Positions 32,585 to 42,650 of a stretch of 64,000 nucleotides of DNA are shown here, piece by piece; position 1 is the stretch's first letter; the number at the start of each line of letters is the position of its first letter. Origin of the DNA: Notospermus geniculatus. Lineage: Eukaryota; Nemertea; Pilidiophora; Heteronemertea; Lineidae. Below the pieces are notes generated by a model. That model saw nothing but the letters and a program-made list of their open reading frames with translations, was not told the origin of the DNA and made no database searches. The position numbers and the translations under genes are program-made. The stretch lies in assembly GCA_002633025.1 (NCBI GenBank), contig NMRB01000227.1, positions 194,877 to 258,876 of the forward strand, read 5' to 3'.

Positions 32585-33979
32585 ATTAAACTCCTGGGAG
32601 ACTTGTTCCCGGTTTTCCCAGATCGGGTAACATTTGCTGGTGGGTCCACACTTATTTGGTCCAGGAATCGTCCACCTTTGACTCCACATACAAACGCACA
32701 CTGCCACAAACACCAATTTCATGTCGCGAAAATGCGCATCACACCATGATAGAACCACACGCCAAGCTACGAATGTCATTTGTGATATGCACATTTGATT
32801 GACATTCTGGCTTCATTAGCGACGTTTTTATAATCGGGCTCTTTGATTCACAATCGATCGTCGCAGAGCAATCGCAAATCTATAATTTCTAATTTCGACT
32901 TATCATTGGTAAAAAAAGGTTGTTCGGATTGGGAGAAAGGTTGAATGTGTTTCGCACCGACTCAAGCAGCAACTGGCTCCAGGTACAGAGTTTTAGATCG
33001 ATCGCGCTCTGCAGTATTCGACGACAGTTAATTGCTTTTGATGTTCGGTTATTACATTCTCTGTTGTGTGTGATTGTACATTTGCCTAAAGTGATCCAAA
33101 CCCCGGTGTAAATCGATGGAAATTGGTTTGTTTTACAAAACAAAGGATATTTCTATCGATGTAATATTTCGAGGGAAGAATGTAACAAAATGGTAATTGT
33201 GCTGCAATTCATGTGAAATGGATTCGTATCCAGGTCGCTATTTGATGATCAATATTGGAAGCGCTTGGTTTTTTAACAAAGAGGTGTTTATTCATCTCTA
33301 TGTTTGGGCATGTTGGGTGAATAAAAACGGTTTTAGAAATTTGTAATGGCATCACCATAACAAACTAAAAGTTCATGCTACAAACGGGAGGGGCAGAATT
33401 ATGTAGTTTTGTGATGAACTGCACCGAAGTTAAATACAAGTTGTGAGAAGATTTTTATTGGAATCAGTCAACGATTGTGTCATGAAGTGACGGGGTTGTT
33501 GGCCATGGCTTACAAATATCACTTAGTATTTTATTCGAGGATTACTCGCAACAAAATATCGTACCAGACAGCACATTTGGGCGGGTATGTCACTCAGGAG
33601 CATAGTTGACAACAATTAGAGTCAGAATTATTTTTATGACAGTGACATGGGAATAGGTCCGTAGATACTGCTGGATTAGATGTACCAAATCGCTGCATTA
33701 GCTTTGTGTTACATGTACTTCAAAGCAGCACTATGCACTAAACTTATGAAAATCTAGTAGGGTATCGAGTGACCTGCTTGTTCAGCTTTGTTGATTCCAA
33801 TAAAAATACACTTAGCTAGTATTGTGACGCCTGACCCCCAGATTCGTCCAATATTGGATCATTTAGTTGATATGATGCCGCAAACTCGTGTTGCTCGACT
33901 CCCGGCGTCAAGAGTCACTTTGCACGGAGTGCGAGCCTTCACTAGTGTCTGCTTACCTCTCCGAAGAGTTGATACTCTC
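32585..33979. other. Unannotated 1.4-kb stretch, no gene seen
   Basis: No repeats recognised. Frames of 63-84 codons overlap on opposite strands near 32890-33140. Confidence 0.35.
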
Positions 33980-34089
33980 GGCCATATTCATAAAACTACT
34001 TTAGTCAAAGTGTGACACTTATCCTTTGTTCAACACAAAAGATAAGTACATGTATCATACTCTGACTTAAGTATGTTTATGAATATGGA
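33980..34089. mobile_element. Palindromic MITE, family B copy 3
   Basis: GGCCATATTCATAAAACTACTT ... TTTGTTCAACACAAAAGATAAG ... TTTATGAATATGG. A TACATGTA word sits inside the right arm as a small insertion relative to the other copies. Confidence 0.8.
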
Positions 34090-34101
34090 CTCAGAAACTT
34101 A

Positions 34102-34236
34102 TATCCAAGTACACACATGTAGAGCACAAGAAAACGACACACAAATGATATTCACTTCTGGGGTCTCTACCAGAAAGTGCCTGAGGGGTGGGGTCGAAAG
34201 TTTGCGAAATTCGGAGACGACTTTACTTTTGCTATC
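34102..34236. mobile_element. Short insertion with hammerhead-like motif (copy 2)
   Basis: Flanked by 14-bp direct repeats GACYCAGAAACTTA (34088-34101 and 34237-34250), 13 of 14 identical. It contains CCTGAGG...GGGGTCGAAAGTTTGCGAAATTCGGAGACGAC, the degraded plus-strand version of the motif at 49693-49721. Its left end (TATCCAA ... ACGACACACA) matches the left end of the 49.6-kb insertion. Long, variable flanking repeats fit insertion by target-primed reverse transcription. Confidence 0.65.
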
Positions 34237-34250
34237 GACCCAGAAACTTA

Positions 34251-35125
34251 GGTGTAATATAGACTAGCACATCGAGGTGAATGAGATTAGCAAACTTATT
34301 ATAATACTGCTTGAAACTCTTTCAAAAAAAAGAGTGTAGACAGACACCTTAACAACATAAAGCCGATAAAACTTCTTTTTTTTCTTCTTTTTTTTTTAAC
34401 TCGGATGGTTAAGTTTGTATCTGCAGAAATGGAATTACAGTAGAAAGAAATGGATCCCCATTTTAAAATATTGGCGAAATTGTTCTAAGTAAGGTCTCCT
34501 CGGCAGCTGTCACATACGACCTTCAGTTTACATGTACCTTTATCCTTTAATCACGGTGAAGTTGATGACAGCGTCTGCTAGTCTGTCGTTGGTTTACAAA
34601 GAATATGGATGCTTAGAGATGCCGTTCCAATTGCTTCGTAATTATACTTGAGTATTAGAGATGTGGAACGAATGCTTCAAAATTACACTAGCGATACCAA
34701 ATGTAAGTGGCAGTTAATTATGTCGTATCTATGAGCCGTAAAAACGAAGTAGAGATGAAAGGGTTTCGTTGAGTACCTTCGTCAATTTCAATGTAATTCT
34801 GCACAATATTGGTACTTTGTTGCGAAAGGTGAAATGGAAGGTTTTACATGTAGGAAGTACTGATCAAAGAGACCGATTGCATAGTCTCAAATCAAGCTTT
34901 AAGAAGGACCATAAAGATGTATATTGCTTTCCTCATTCGAGTTCCTGTCCATGCTTCTAGTTCGATTTGACGTGTCTAAGAAGTATTTCTTTACGAAAAG
35001 AAACGCAACGTTTCTCTTTAGGACTGAGTGCGACAGCTAGGAGCAAAGTTTGATGAGCCAATTTTAATATAGAAGTTGTGGGTTCGAGTACAGACTCGTC
35101 TAAACTTTTGTGTTCGGTGATACTG
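34251..35125. other. Unannotated stretch, no gene seen
   Basis: A T-rich tract lies near 34370-34400. Frames of about 60 codons only. Confidence 0.35.
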
Positions 35126-35375
35126 CACTGTAAAAACAAGTTGGTCCATTACACCCATGGACATGGGTAAATAATATTCCTTGTCCAAGTTTTTAGCCCA
35201 TTTCTCACGTGTTCAAATATGGATCTGGGTGTAAAGTACCTGTGGTCTTTGCTAGCACAAATGGTGTGATAAACGCCATGGGTCCGGAGGGCCAAAAGTA
35301 GAATCAAGTAGAACAGATTGCTGTTATGGAATATATTTGACAGGAGGTCTGTCTTCCTCGCAGTGAGCTGCTCTC
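35126..35375. mobile_element. CACTG-ended element fragment
   Basis: Begins CACTGTAAAAACAAG and carries CCCATG-rich sequence. The part from 35267 (GTGTGATAAACGCCA ... CCTCGCAGTGAG) aligns with 8812-8890. The opposite CAGTG end is absent. Confidence 0.55.
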
Positions 35376-36329
35376 GAAAGAAACTTGTGTAACAAACGCT
35401 CGGGCAGTATAAGAAGCCAGAACAACGTCTTACTTCACAGAGCCCGAGGTAACGCTCATTTCAACTGCAACCTATTAAGCAGCACTTGTATGCTTCAGGA
35501 CAGGGATATCAGCTGCCGAAAACATGACAAATATTATATCTAGTGTCGCTGTTGTCGATGTCTAGCCTGTAGCTTCTTCTGAAATCCATACTTATTGACT
35601 TTATGGCGGAATGCCACATATATCACGAAATAAGGTTACCTTCCGTCGTTTACGAGCCAGGACCTCTGGGAGTATCGCGAGATCTTCGTGTTCTGCATTG
35701 AGTTGATTACAAAAGAATGACTGATTCTATCCCAGTGACGATTCTCCATGATGCGTGACCTTATCCTGTCCTAGACCCTCATGGGACACGTTCGGATCAT
35801 ACTAGGACAGTGATCTGCCATTACATGGAATACTCTGAGGGCATTGCTGGAGTAACCTGTTCTGGAGTGGACACTTCATCGCGTGGTTAAATATAGAAAA
35901 AGACGAAAAAATCTGACTCGTGGCTTGTCAGAAGGCTGTACTTATCAAAGGTGTTGAAGTTGATTCCTATAAAAACCTGAACGATTCTCTGTCTATCGCC
36001 TACCGTATCCATCTGATCATTCGCTACTCTTCCTTTTAGCTTTCATCGTCCTTGCACTACTTGTGGTGGTATACCAGAACATTTTGATTAAAGTTTCACG
36101 CGTCTGGTGGGAAATTGTTCAATTTTTCATTTTTTTCAACCCGTCTACACTTTGCACTGAGGGATTCGGAAATTATTTATATAAGAGTGCCGAAATAGGC
36201 AACATACTGGGTGTAGTGTAGACGAGGGAGCGCCTAAAGGCCAATTGATGTCAAAATACACTGTTTTTTTAATAGGAACAGCCGGTTTGTTCGAATTCCT
36301 TTCGGTGCTGGGCCGTTATGCCATTGGTC
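35376..36329. other. Unannotated stretch, no gene seen
   Basis: No frames above about 70 codons and no recognised repeats. Confidence 0.35.
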
Positions 36330-36600
36330 TACATGTACGTCGAATACATGGAAATTTAGGCCCAACGCTTTTACGTATGGTGAACAGGCTTGAGTTACAA
36401 TCCTTACCGGCATCATTGCACGGGTTCGATCCCGCAGCCAGAACACGAATTGAAAAGATGAGACTGAACGCCTTGGCCCCTTGTACTCTAGGCCTACCTA
36501 ATGGGTGTCTATACCAGGGCAAGTAAAAGACCCCACACAGGTGGAAAGTAGCTTGCAGTGGAATCCATACCTCCGGAAAAATCCGTGAATATACATCAAT
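36330..36600 (+). mobile_element. SINE-B, copy 1
   Basis: GGGTTCGATCCC at 36421-36432 is a good pol III B box in a decayed tRNA-like head. Downstream come CTTGTACTCT, GTGTCTATACCAGGGCAAGT, AAAAGACCCCACACAGGTGG and CCATACCTCCGG, collinear with the copy at 48320. Frames of 93 and 143 codons across it are incidental. Confidence 0.75.
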
Positions 36601-37137
36601 ATGTACTACATCGAAGCCGTACATACTGCAATCAAAGTGAAATACGCCGCTACACCGTGGGCGAAAACTGACACCACCTACCGAGACGTCGCCTTCACCA
36701 TTTGCCAGATTGTGATGGGGTAGGCGTAAATTGTGCCGTACCAACAAAAGGAAAGACGATGAACAAAACGTTTAAAAATATTTGTATCACTATGATCATA
36801 GTGATCGTCCCACATCCAAGACTCTGTTCAAATACACTGTATTATTGAATTGATTTTCTGTACCTTGTGGCACAGACCAACACCCACTGACTTCATTGCC
36901 ATTCTTAAAAAGACTTATTTACAAATGTACTCTTATAAAACCCATCAAAGATAAGCTATTCTCGTAACTTTCACAGCATTTTGATGGTTTGTCAAAAGAT
37001 ATGCACTCTATGACTTGTCGCGAGAATATACAAGAAATTTGATACAGCTACGAAATGCATTTCTTTGTGTTATATTTTTCCTTCCTTTGTACAAAGTTTG
37101 CATGCTGCCAAAGGCTGTTAGTGTACAGTTGTTGACA
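36601..37137. other. Unannotated stretch, no gene seen
   Basis: A CACTATGATCATAGTG palindrome occurs at about 36788. Nothing else was recognised. Confidence 0.35.
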
Positions 37138-37993
37138 AAAGTTTATCTCCACCTGATACCTTGAATATTTCAAATACTATAGGGCCATTTTTAACACGGT
37201 TTGGTCATATTTTTGTATCAAAATATTGGATATTTGGAAATATCGTAATTATGTAATAGCTCATCAGAAAAAAAACTAAAAATTAATATTTTTATTATGT
37301 AATTTTTTTGTGACTTTTTTGCAGCTTTGATAGAGTGGAACATTCTAAAGACTTTGCGATTTGTTTCAACAAAATCTGTTGAGTGGTTGTTGAGATATTT
37401 GAGATTATCAAAATTTCGGTAAGTTGAAAATTTCCAATTTTTCACAAAATTTTGATATCAGTAGACAGAGCTTACCTAAAAACATAGAAGTATGACGTTT
37501 TGGGACTTTTACGCGGTTAGAAGCTAAGCATGTTTTTCAACATACATGTATCAACATTTTGATATTATGAAAAATATGCAATATTTCTCCCCAAATAACG
37601 CAAAAATGTCCAAAAAGTTTGTAAACCAACATTCTGAGGTTAGCTTTATCTAATGGCATCAGAATTTCCTGAAAAGCAGGAAAATCTCAAATTATCAAAA
37701 TTTTGATAATCTCAAATATCTCAGCAACCACTCAACATATTTTGATGAAACACAGCCCCAAATCCTTAAAACGTCCCACTCTATCAAAACTGCAACAAAA
37801 ATTACATGATAAAAAATTGATTTTTGGTGTGTGTTTTTTTGGTGCGCTATTACATAATTATGATATTTTCAAATATCCAAAATTTGGATCCAGAAATATG
37901 GCCAACAAGATATACTTTCATGTGGAACAAACCGTGTTAAAATTGTCCCAGTAGTATTTGAAATATTCAAGGTATCAGGTGGAGATAAACTTT
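37138..37993. mobile_element. 856-bp fold-back element with ~320-bp arms
   Basis: The terminal 40 bp (AAAGTTTATCTCCACCTGAT, ACCTTGAATATTTCAAATAC) are exactly inverted at the right end. Further in, the arms stay alignable (TTTTGTGACTTTTTTGCAG, ACAAAATCTGTTGAGTGGTT, GAGATATTTGAGATTATC) with substitutions and small indels. The ~250-bp centre is single-copy and AT-rich. No transposase frame is visible; an 83-codon frame inside is unrecognised. Confidence 0.85.
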
Positions 37994-38586
37994 CGTGAAA
38001 GACTGTACATATACATATATGATGATCATGAAACGTTTTATTTTTGAACAAGTTTCCCTTGATGGAGAACCAAACTTGAAAGTGGAATATTGAGTGTACC
38101 CATATACGGTCATCATGTCAAAACTCAACAATTTCGCACCTGAAAAAGCTAAGTATTTGTTTTCAACAATTTTGTTCTTCGCATTATAACGAGATAAGTG
38201 ACCAAACAGCCAGAGATAAAAGTTTCTTCCATTTGCCATTTGACGGGAGACGAGTACGTTTAGAACTTGAAACTACATAATACAATACAGCCAACCTACA
38301 GCGACTGACGTAAACAATACTAAATCAGCCCACAGAAAAGATCTCTTTACCGAATACAAAGCGCATTTTTCAGGATCAAGTGGAAGATTGTCGGCAACAT
38401 CAGAGGTTTGAGTGATCTGGTAATAGTGTTACGGTGTACCGGCTTAGGATATAAGCACCTTATAAAGTATGGCACGTTCTGTTGGCGTTCAACCTACGTG
38501 TTCTTCACGATCTTCAAATTTGGAAGTATTCAAATGTTGGTTGCGTTGAAATGTGTCGAGTGCTTTTCATATACCCATTATTTCAC
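37994..38586. other. Unannotated stretch, no gene seen
   Basis: Frames of 60-90 codons occur on both strands with no repeat family found. Confidence 0.35.
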
Positions 38587-38756
38587 TTAAAGCCGCCCTG
38601 TATTGAATTTTTAGAGCATCCCATCAAAGTGTTAGGAGGCTGCAGGTAGAGGTCTCATAGTCTCGTGAAGGTCTCCAAAATGCTTGCCTGATATGTACTT
38701 CAAAGAATCAAGCCCTAGTTTTCAACACACATTGAAAAAAAAACGGCAAGCAGAGC

Positions 38757-38932
38757 GACACAAGTTGTTTGTAGAATAATTTTAAGAACACTGCATAAAA
38801 CTCCTGCCGTATGATATTGCCTTCAGACCTGATGAAGGCCCGGTAGGGTCGAAAGCTTGTCTCAATTAAATAGTACCGGTAGTTGATCAAAAAGATGGTG
38901 CTTCCTCCTCACTACCACATACCCATTGCAGG
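38757..38932 (+). mobile_element. Insertion with hammerhead-like motif (copy 3)
   Basis: Holds the best-preserved core in the window: CTGATGA at 38829-38835, one extra A, a 5-bp stem with one G-U pair around GGTA, then GAAA at 38851-38854. AAGCAGA / AGGCAGA flank the insertion as an imperfect duplication of the host MITE sequence. Stem III and a cleavage site are not evident, so self-cleavage is not supported by the sequence. Confidence 0.55.
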
Positions 38933-38942
38933 CAGAACTCCA

Positions 38943-39086
38943 AGGGCCGTATTCATAAAGGGTGATCATCGCGCGGTAAAGACTTAGACAAATGTAACTT
39001 CACCAATGCACATACTTTCACCATGCATTTGACGAAGTTACACGTGTCTACATGTACGTCTTGCACACCTTTTTGAATTTGGCCCT
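38943..39086. mobile_element. Palindromic MITE, family G
   Basis: AGGGCCGTATTCATAAAGGGTG ... GACTTAGACAAATGTAACTTC with an inverse that includes GAAGTTACACGTGTC and ends GAATTTGGCCCT. It lies inside the TTAA element. Confidence 0.75.
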
Positions 39087-39176
39087 GAGTATTCAGATAG
39101 AGCACGGTACATTTTACACACACTAACGTCGGAGGACGTAAGCACTACCTGAATTGAATACACAGTGCGGCTTTAA

Positions 39177-40060
39177 CATCTCTATTTGTACTTTACAATC
39201 GACCACATTTCGCTTTGTAACTTTACTTAATGGAAATTTGTTTTACCAAAAATAGATCTATTTTTGGTTTTACTGATTTAAACATCTGCCGGTGATCAAT
39301 AGAATGTACTCCTCGAGTACTATCATTAAAAGGCACTTCACAAAACAGTCCCATACTCATTCGGTAGTCTCGCCAAAATCAAATCGATAGTAAATTCTAG
39401 CGTTACAACAAGTTATAAATCTGATAGCACTCTAACACCAGCTGAGGCCTAGACGCGCATGTTGTATTGTATAAGTACTATTATCAAAGCAACATCGACC
39501 AATCACGGCGCGGTATTCACCGTCACGTGTCCATGCGATAATTTTTACTATTCCATGGCTATATTTCATGGAATACCCAGTGCCCTTTTTAATCAAATTG
39601 AGGTATGATAATTATATAATATCACATGTACATACATGCAAGTACTAATATCACATAATATCACATATCACAAGCAGTATGTACTTATATCTTTGCAAGT
39701 AAAAAGTGTCCCCGATTAGCTTCTCTCCCTCTAAGTCCTAATTTTTCTTGGCTGCGAAAATAGCCCCCCCCCCCGCAATTTCTTAGAAAATACACCTACA
39801 TGTACGTGTGCGTTTAAACTCTTTCTTTTCACAAGATGATGAAGCAGTATGTCGTATTTTTAGCCTAATTCATACTAAATTAGCGAGGTGGATGCCTTAA
39901 AAAGATTATTGAGTAATCAGGATTAGAGCATCTACATGTACGCCTACCAAGTTTGTGCGAAAAATATTTTGATTGCTTTAAAACTGAAATTGATATGTGA
40001 TAAATATATAAAATAACCCCGTGGGACTATATTCTATGCATAAAATGATTCCCACGCTTA
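39177..40060. other. Unannotated stretch, no gene seen
   Basis: AT-rich, with clustered ATATCACAT words near 39610-39680 and a C run at about 39768. Confidence 0.35.
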
Positions 40061-40290
40061 CAGTGTTCTCCGCAGGATTTCCTAAGGTACATGTGGGGTG
40101 GCACCCTTGAAATTCACGGATTTCCCATTACTTTGCAAATTAAGATACGGTGGTCACCAATTTAAGGTAGGGGGTGTAATAGAAAACCATTACAAAATTG
40201 GGCTGCAAGGTAGGGTGGCTACTTCTAAGGTAGGGTGGTAAAATGCCAAGGTAGCGGGCCACCCTACAAAAAGCCATGCGGAGAACAATG
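40061..40290. mobile_element. CAGTG-ended hAT-like MITE
   Basis: CAGTGTTCTCCGCAGGATTT and the inverse AAGCCATGCGGAGAACAATG. The flanks CACGCTTA and CACGCAGT agree at 5 of 8 positions, compatible with a decayed 8-bp hAT duplication. The interior repeats AAGGTAGGGTGG several times. Confidence 0.75.
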
Positions 40291-40833
40291 CACGCAGTTG
40301 GATGTTCCCTTCCCACTGAGACTTCTCATATAGAAAGAAAAGAAAGAGACAACGGCGAAGTCGCCTCACACTAAGGCTTAATTCCTTTCATGGCGTACAT
40401 CATCAATCACTGCCAACTGACTATCAAACAATAAGGATAAAGGAAAAGCAGTGCTATTGGATAAAGCAATGACGTCGTGTAGGTAGATCTATTGACAGTC
40501 TATTGTAAGTCGTCTGTCAATACCCTTACTAGGAAGACATACAGCTCGGCATGCAGAGGTGAATCTGTGGAGATGGTATTGGTTAGCTGGTGTACACAGT
40601 TATCTTCATGGTTGCAAAATTGACAAAGCGTTACTTAGTGGTGTTAACCTCTTGAGTACCAGAGTCAAGTGCACACCCTGTACCAGAGATTTATTGCGTT
40701 TTAGGAAAAAATTCATAAAAATGATGTTATCAGTGGTAGACCCAATAAAGTATACATCCTTATTGACTGGGCTATCAATTGCCATCAATCCAATTGCAAA
40801 TCAGTCTCATCTAGGTCACCTTGCACGTCCAAG
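40291..40833. other. Unannotated stretch, no gene seen
   Basis: The 141-codon frame beginning at 40559 is among the longest in the window but resembles nothing known and runs through the following C/CA tract into the SINE, so it is unlikely to be a gene. Confidence 0.4.
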
Positions 40834-40859
40834 CCCCCCCCCCCACACACACACACACA
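40834..40859. repeat. Poly-C followed by (CA)n
   Basis: About 11 C then seven CA units, the same composite arrangement as at 889-910. Confidence 0.9.
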
Positions 40860-40951
40860 AACTGCTTTCATACTCCAGACTATCCCGAAGTATCATTGAC
40901 AATGCCTCACCCAATGCTACTTTAGACGCACCAGTTCCAGCAATCAGGAGC

Positions 40952-41230
40952 GGTGATAGCCTAGTGGTTATCACGTCCGCTTAGCAAGCGGCAGGTCCCG
41001 GATTTGAATCTAGCCCGGGCCATATGAGATTAATCATTCCTGGCTCTTCTCGTCCGTCGTATGGGACAGTAAGTCGTGGTATCTTCTACCTTGCGTCTTT
41101 GCAAGGGCAAGTAAAAGAACCCATCCAAGTGAGGCACATAAGTACATGTAGCTTGATATGGCCTCTTCCGTACTTTCCCGGGCCAATGCTACACAGCTTC
41201 GGCCCTGACAGAAAAACCATTCAGCCTTCT
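40952..41230 (+). mobile_element. SINE-A, best-preserved copy
   Basis: The head GGTGATAGCCTAGTGGTTAT fits a pol III A box. It is followed by an anticodon-arm-like CCGCTTAGCAAGCGG (loop TTAGCAA) and a B-box-like GGATTTGAATC. The body carries CATTCCTGGCTCTTC, CGTATGGGACAGTAAGTCGT, CAAGGGCAAGTAAAAGAACC, then a GGGCCAATGCT...GGCCCTGACAG hairpin-like end. The first half resembles a tRNA, but the missing acceptor pairing and the attached body make this a SINE and not a tRNA gene. Confidence 0.85.
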
Positions 41231-42322
41231 TTTCTATTCACGTGCAGTGAAAATTTTTCGAAATGATACGCCTTCTTCTGGTATTTTGTCGATTTTTTGA
41301 CACTTTTGTCTCTCCAACAAGTCAAAGAGGCCTTTTCTTACTGTCTCTCGCATCTTCTCGTCATCACGATCACGTGACCTATTTCCGGGCTCATGGCGGA
41401 CACGATACTATCGAAGAAAGGCCCAACCGCAATTAAATTGACAAATAGATTGTCAGCATTGCAAATCAATCATTTTTTCAATTAGATTACCAGATTTCTA
41501 CAAAGTCGAACTCGTTTTCTCTTTTCACCAAAATAAATCTCTTCAGGGCGCGATTCGATTTTCTCTATGCGGTGAACCATAGTGCGACAGAGAAATGCAC
41601 ATCAATTTTCGTCAGGCCGATATTATATTGTCTCTGATTCGATTTAGAATCGGGGAGAATCTATCGTTTCTGATAGAACTGCACGTCAATGAAGACATTT
41701 TACNTCTACCTTGTCTTTGCAAGGGCAAGTAAAAGAACCCATCCAAGTGAGGCACATAAGTACATGTAGCTTGATATGGCCTCTTCCGTACTTTCCCGGG
41801 CCAATGCTACACAGCTTCGGCCCTGACAGAAAAACCACTCAGCCTTCTTTTCTATTCACGTGCAGTGAAAATTTTTCGAAATGATACGCCTTCTTTCTAG
41901 TATTTTGTCGATTTTTTGACACTTTTGTCTCTCCAAGTAGTCAAAGAGGCCTTTTCTTACTGTCTCTCGCATCTTCTCGTCATCACGATCACGTGACCTA
42001 TTTCCGGACTCAGGGCGGACACGATACTATCGAAGAAAGGCCCAACCGCAATTAAATTGACAAATAGATTGTCAGCATTGCAAATCAATCATTTTTTCAA
42101 TTAGATTACCAGATTTCTACAAAGTCGAACTCGTTTTCTCTTTTCACCAAAATAAATCTCTTCAGGGCGCGATTCGATTTTCTCTATGCGGTGAACCATA
42201 GTGCGACAGAGAAATGCACATCAATTTTCGTCAGGCCGATATTATATTGTCTCTGATTCGATTTAGAATCGGGGAGAATCTATCGTTTCTGATAGAACTG
42301 CACGTCAATGAAGACATTTTAC
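41085..42322. repeat. ~618-bp duplicate around a single N
   Basis: 41085-41703 and 41705-42322 are nearly identical (roughly 1 difference per 75 bp by eye), joined by an N at 41704. The block begins inside the SINE-A body, so the SINE's second half appears twice. Suffix-to-prefix identity points to unmerged allelic contig ends. Confidence 0.9.
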
Positions 42323-42565
42323 AATTTATTGATATACGAAAGAAGTCCCGGGCGAAGTCGCGCGTTATTAAATGAGATGCAAGAGAATATTCCTCATCTG
42401 CGCTCCAGTAGAAACGTAACAAAATTGAATTCGTACTCAACTAATGAAGCAATTTTAGACTTGGAAAACATCCGTGATGCGAGTCATCGACCTTGCTTGA
42501 AAACCTATCCTTACATGAATGCAGCTCCTTGTGTACATGTACATGTATGCTAAAATCATATGCCT

Positions 42566-42650
42566 TATGCGAGGGTCCGTGGGTTCGAGTAGGAAGTTAT
42601 GTCTTTCACCTTAGAAACCTGTTATTATTGCATGCCCTTCCATCATAATT
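42566..42650 (+). mobile_element. SINE-C fragment
   Basis: GAGGGTCCGTGGGTTCGAGT...GTTATGTCTTTCACCTTAGA and AACCTGTTATTATT match the minus-strand copy at 61078-61240. The A-box side is missing. Confidence 0.65.

Larger units (their letters stand above)
38587..39176. mobile_element. TTAA-ended MITE carrying two later insertions
   Basis: The left half (TTAAAGCCGCCCTGTATTGAA ... CTAGTTTTCAACACACATTG) and the right half (GTATTCAGATAGAGC ... GTGCGGCTTTAA) match the complete element at 24299-24554. Two insertions separate them, 38757-38932 and 38943-39086. TTAA sits at both outer ends. Confidence 0.8.

Noticed and set aside
32392-32794. Overlapping frames of 105-113 codons on both strands
   Set aside because: They span the palindromic MITE at 32455-32584, whose symmetry keeps both strands open.
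36316-36747. 143-codon minus frame, the longest in the window
   Set aside because: It runs through SINE-B sequence, and the frame is not kept in the other SINE-B copy.
38829-38856. Functional hammerhead ribozyme
   Set aside because: The CTGATGA and GAAA boxes are present, but an extra A precedes the stem, and no stem III with a NUH cleavage site could be drawn.
40559-40984. 141-codon plus frame
   Set aside because: It crosses a C/CA microsatellite and enters the SINE-A head, and no recognisable domain is present.
40952-41023. tRNA gene candidate with AGC-like anticodon loop
   Set aside because: The acceptor stem does not pair, and the sequence continues into the SINE-A body seen at five other loci.
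41085-42322. Genuine 618-bp segmental duplication
   Set aside because: The copies meet at a single N with suffix-to-prefix identity, which is better explained by unmerged contig ends.
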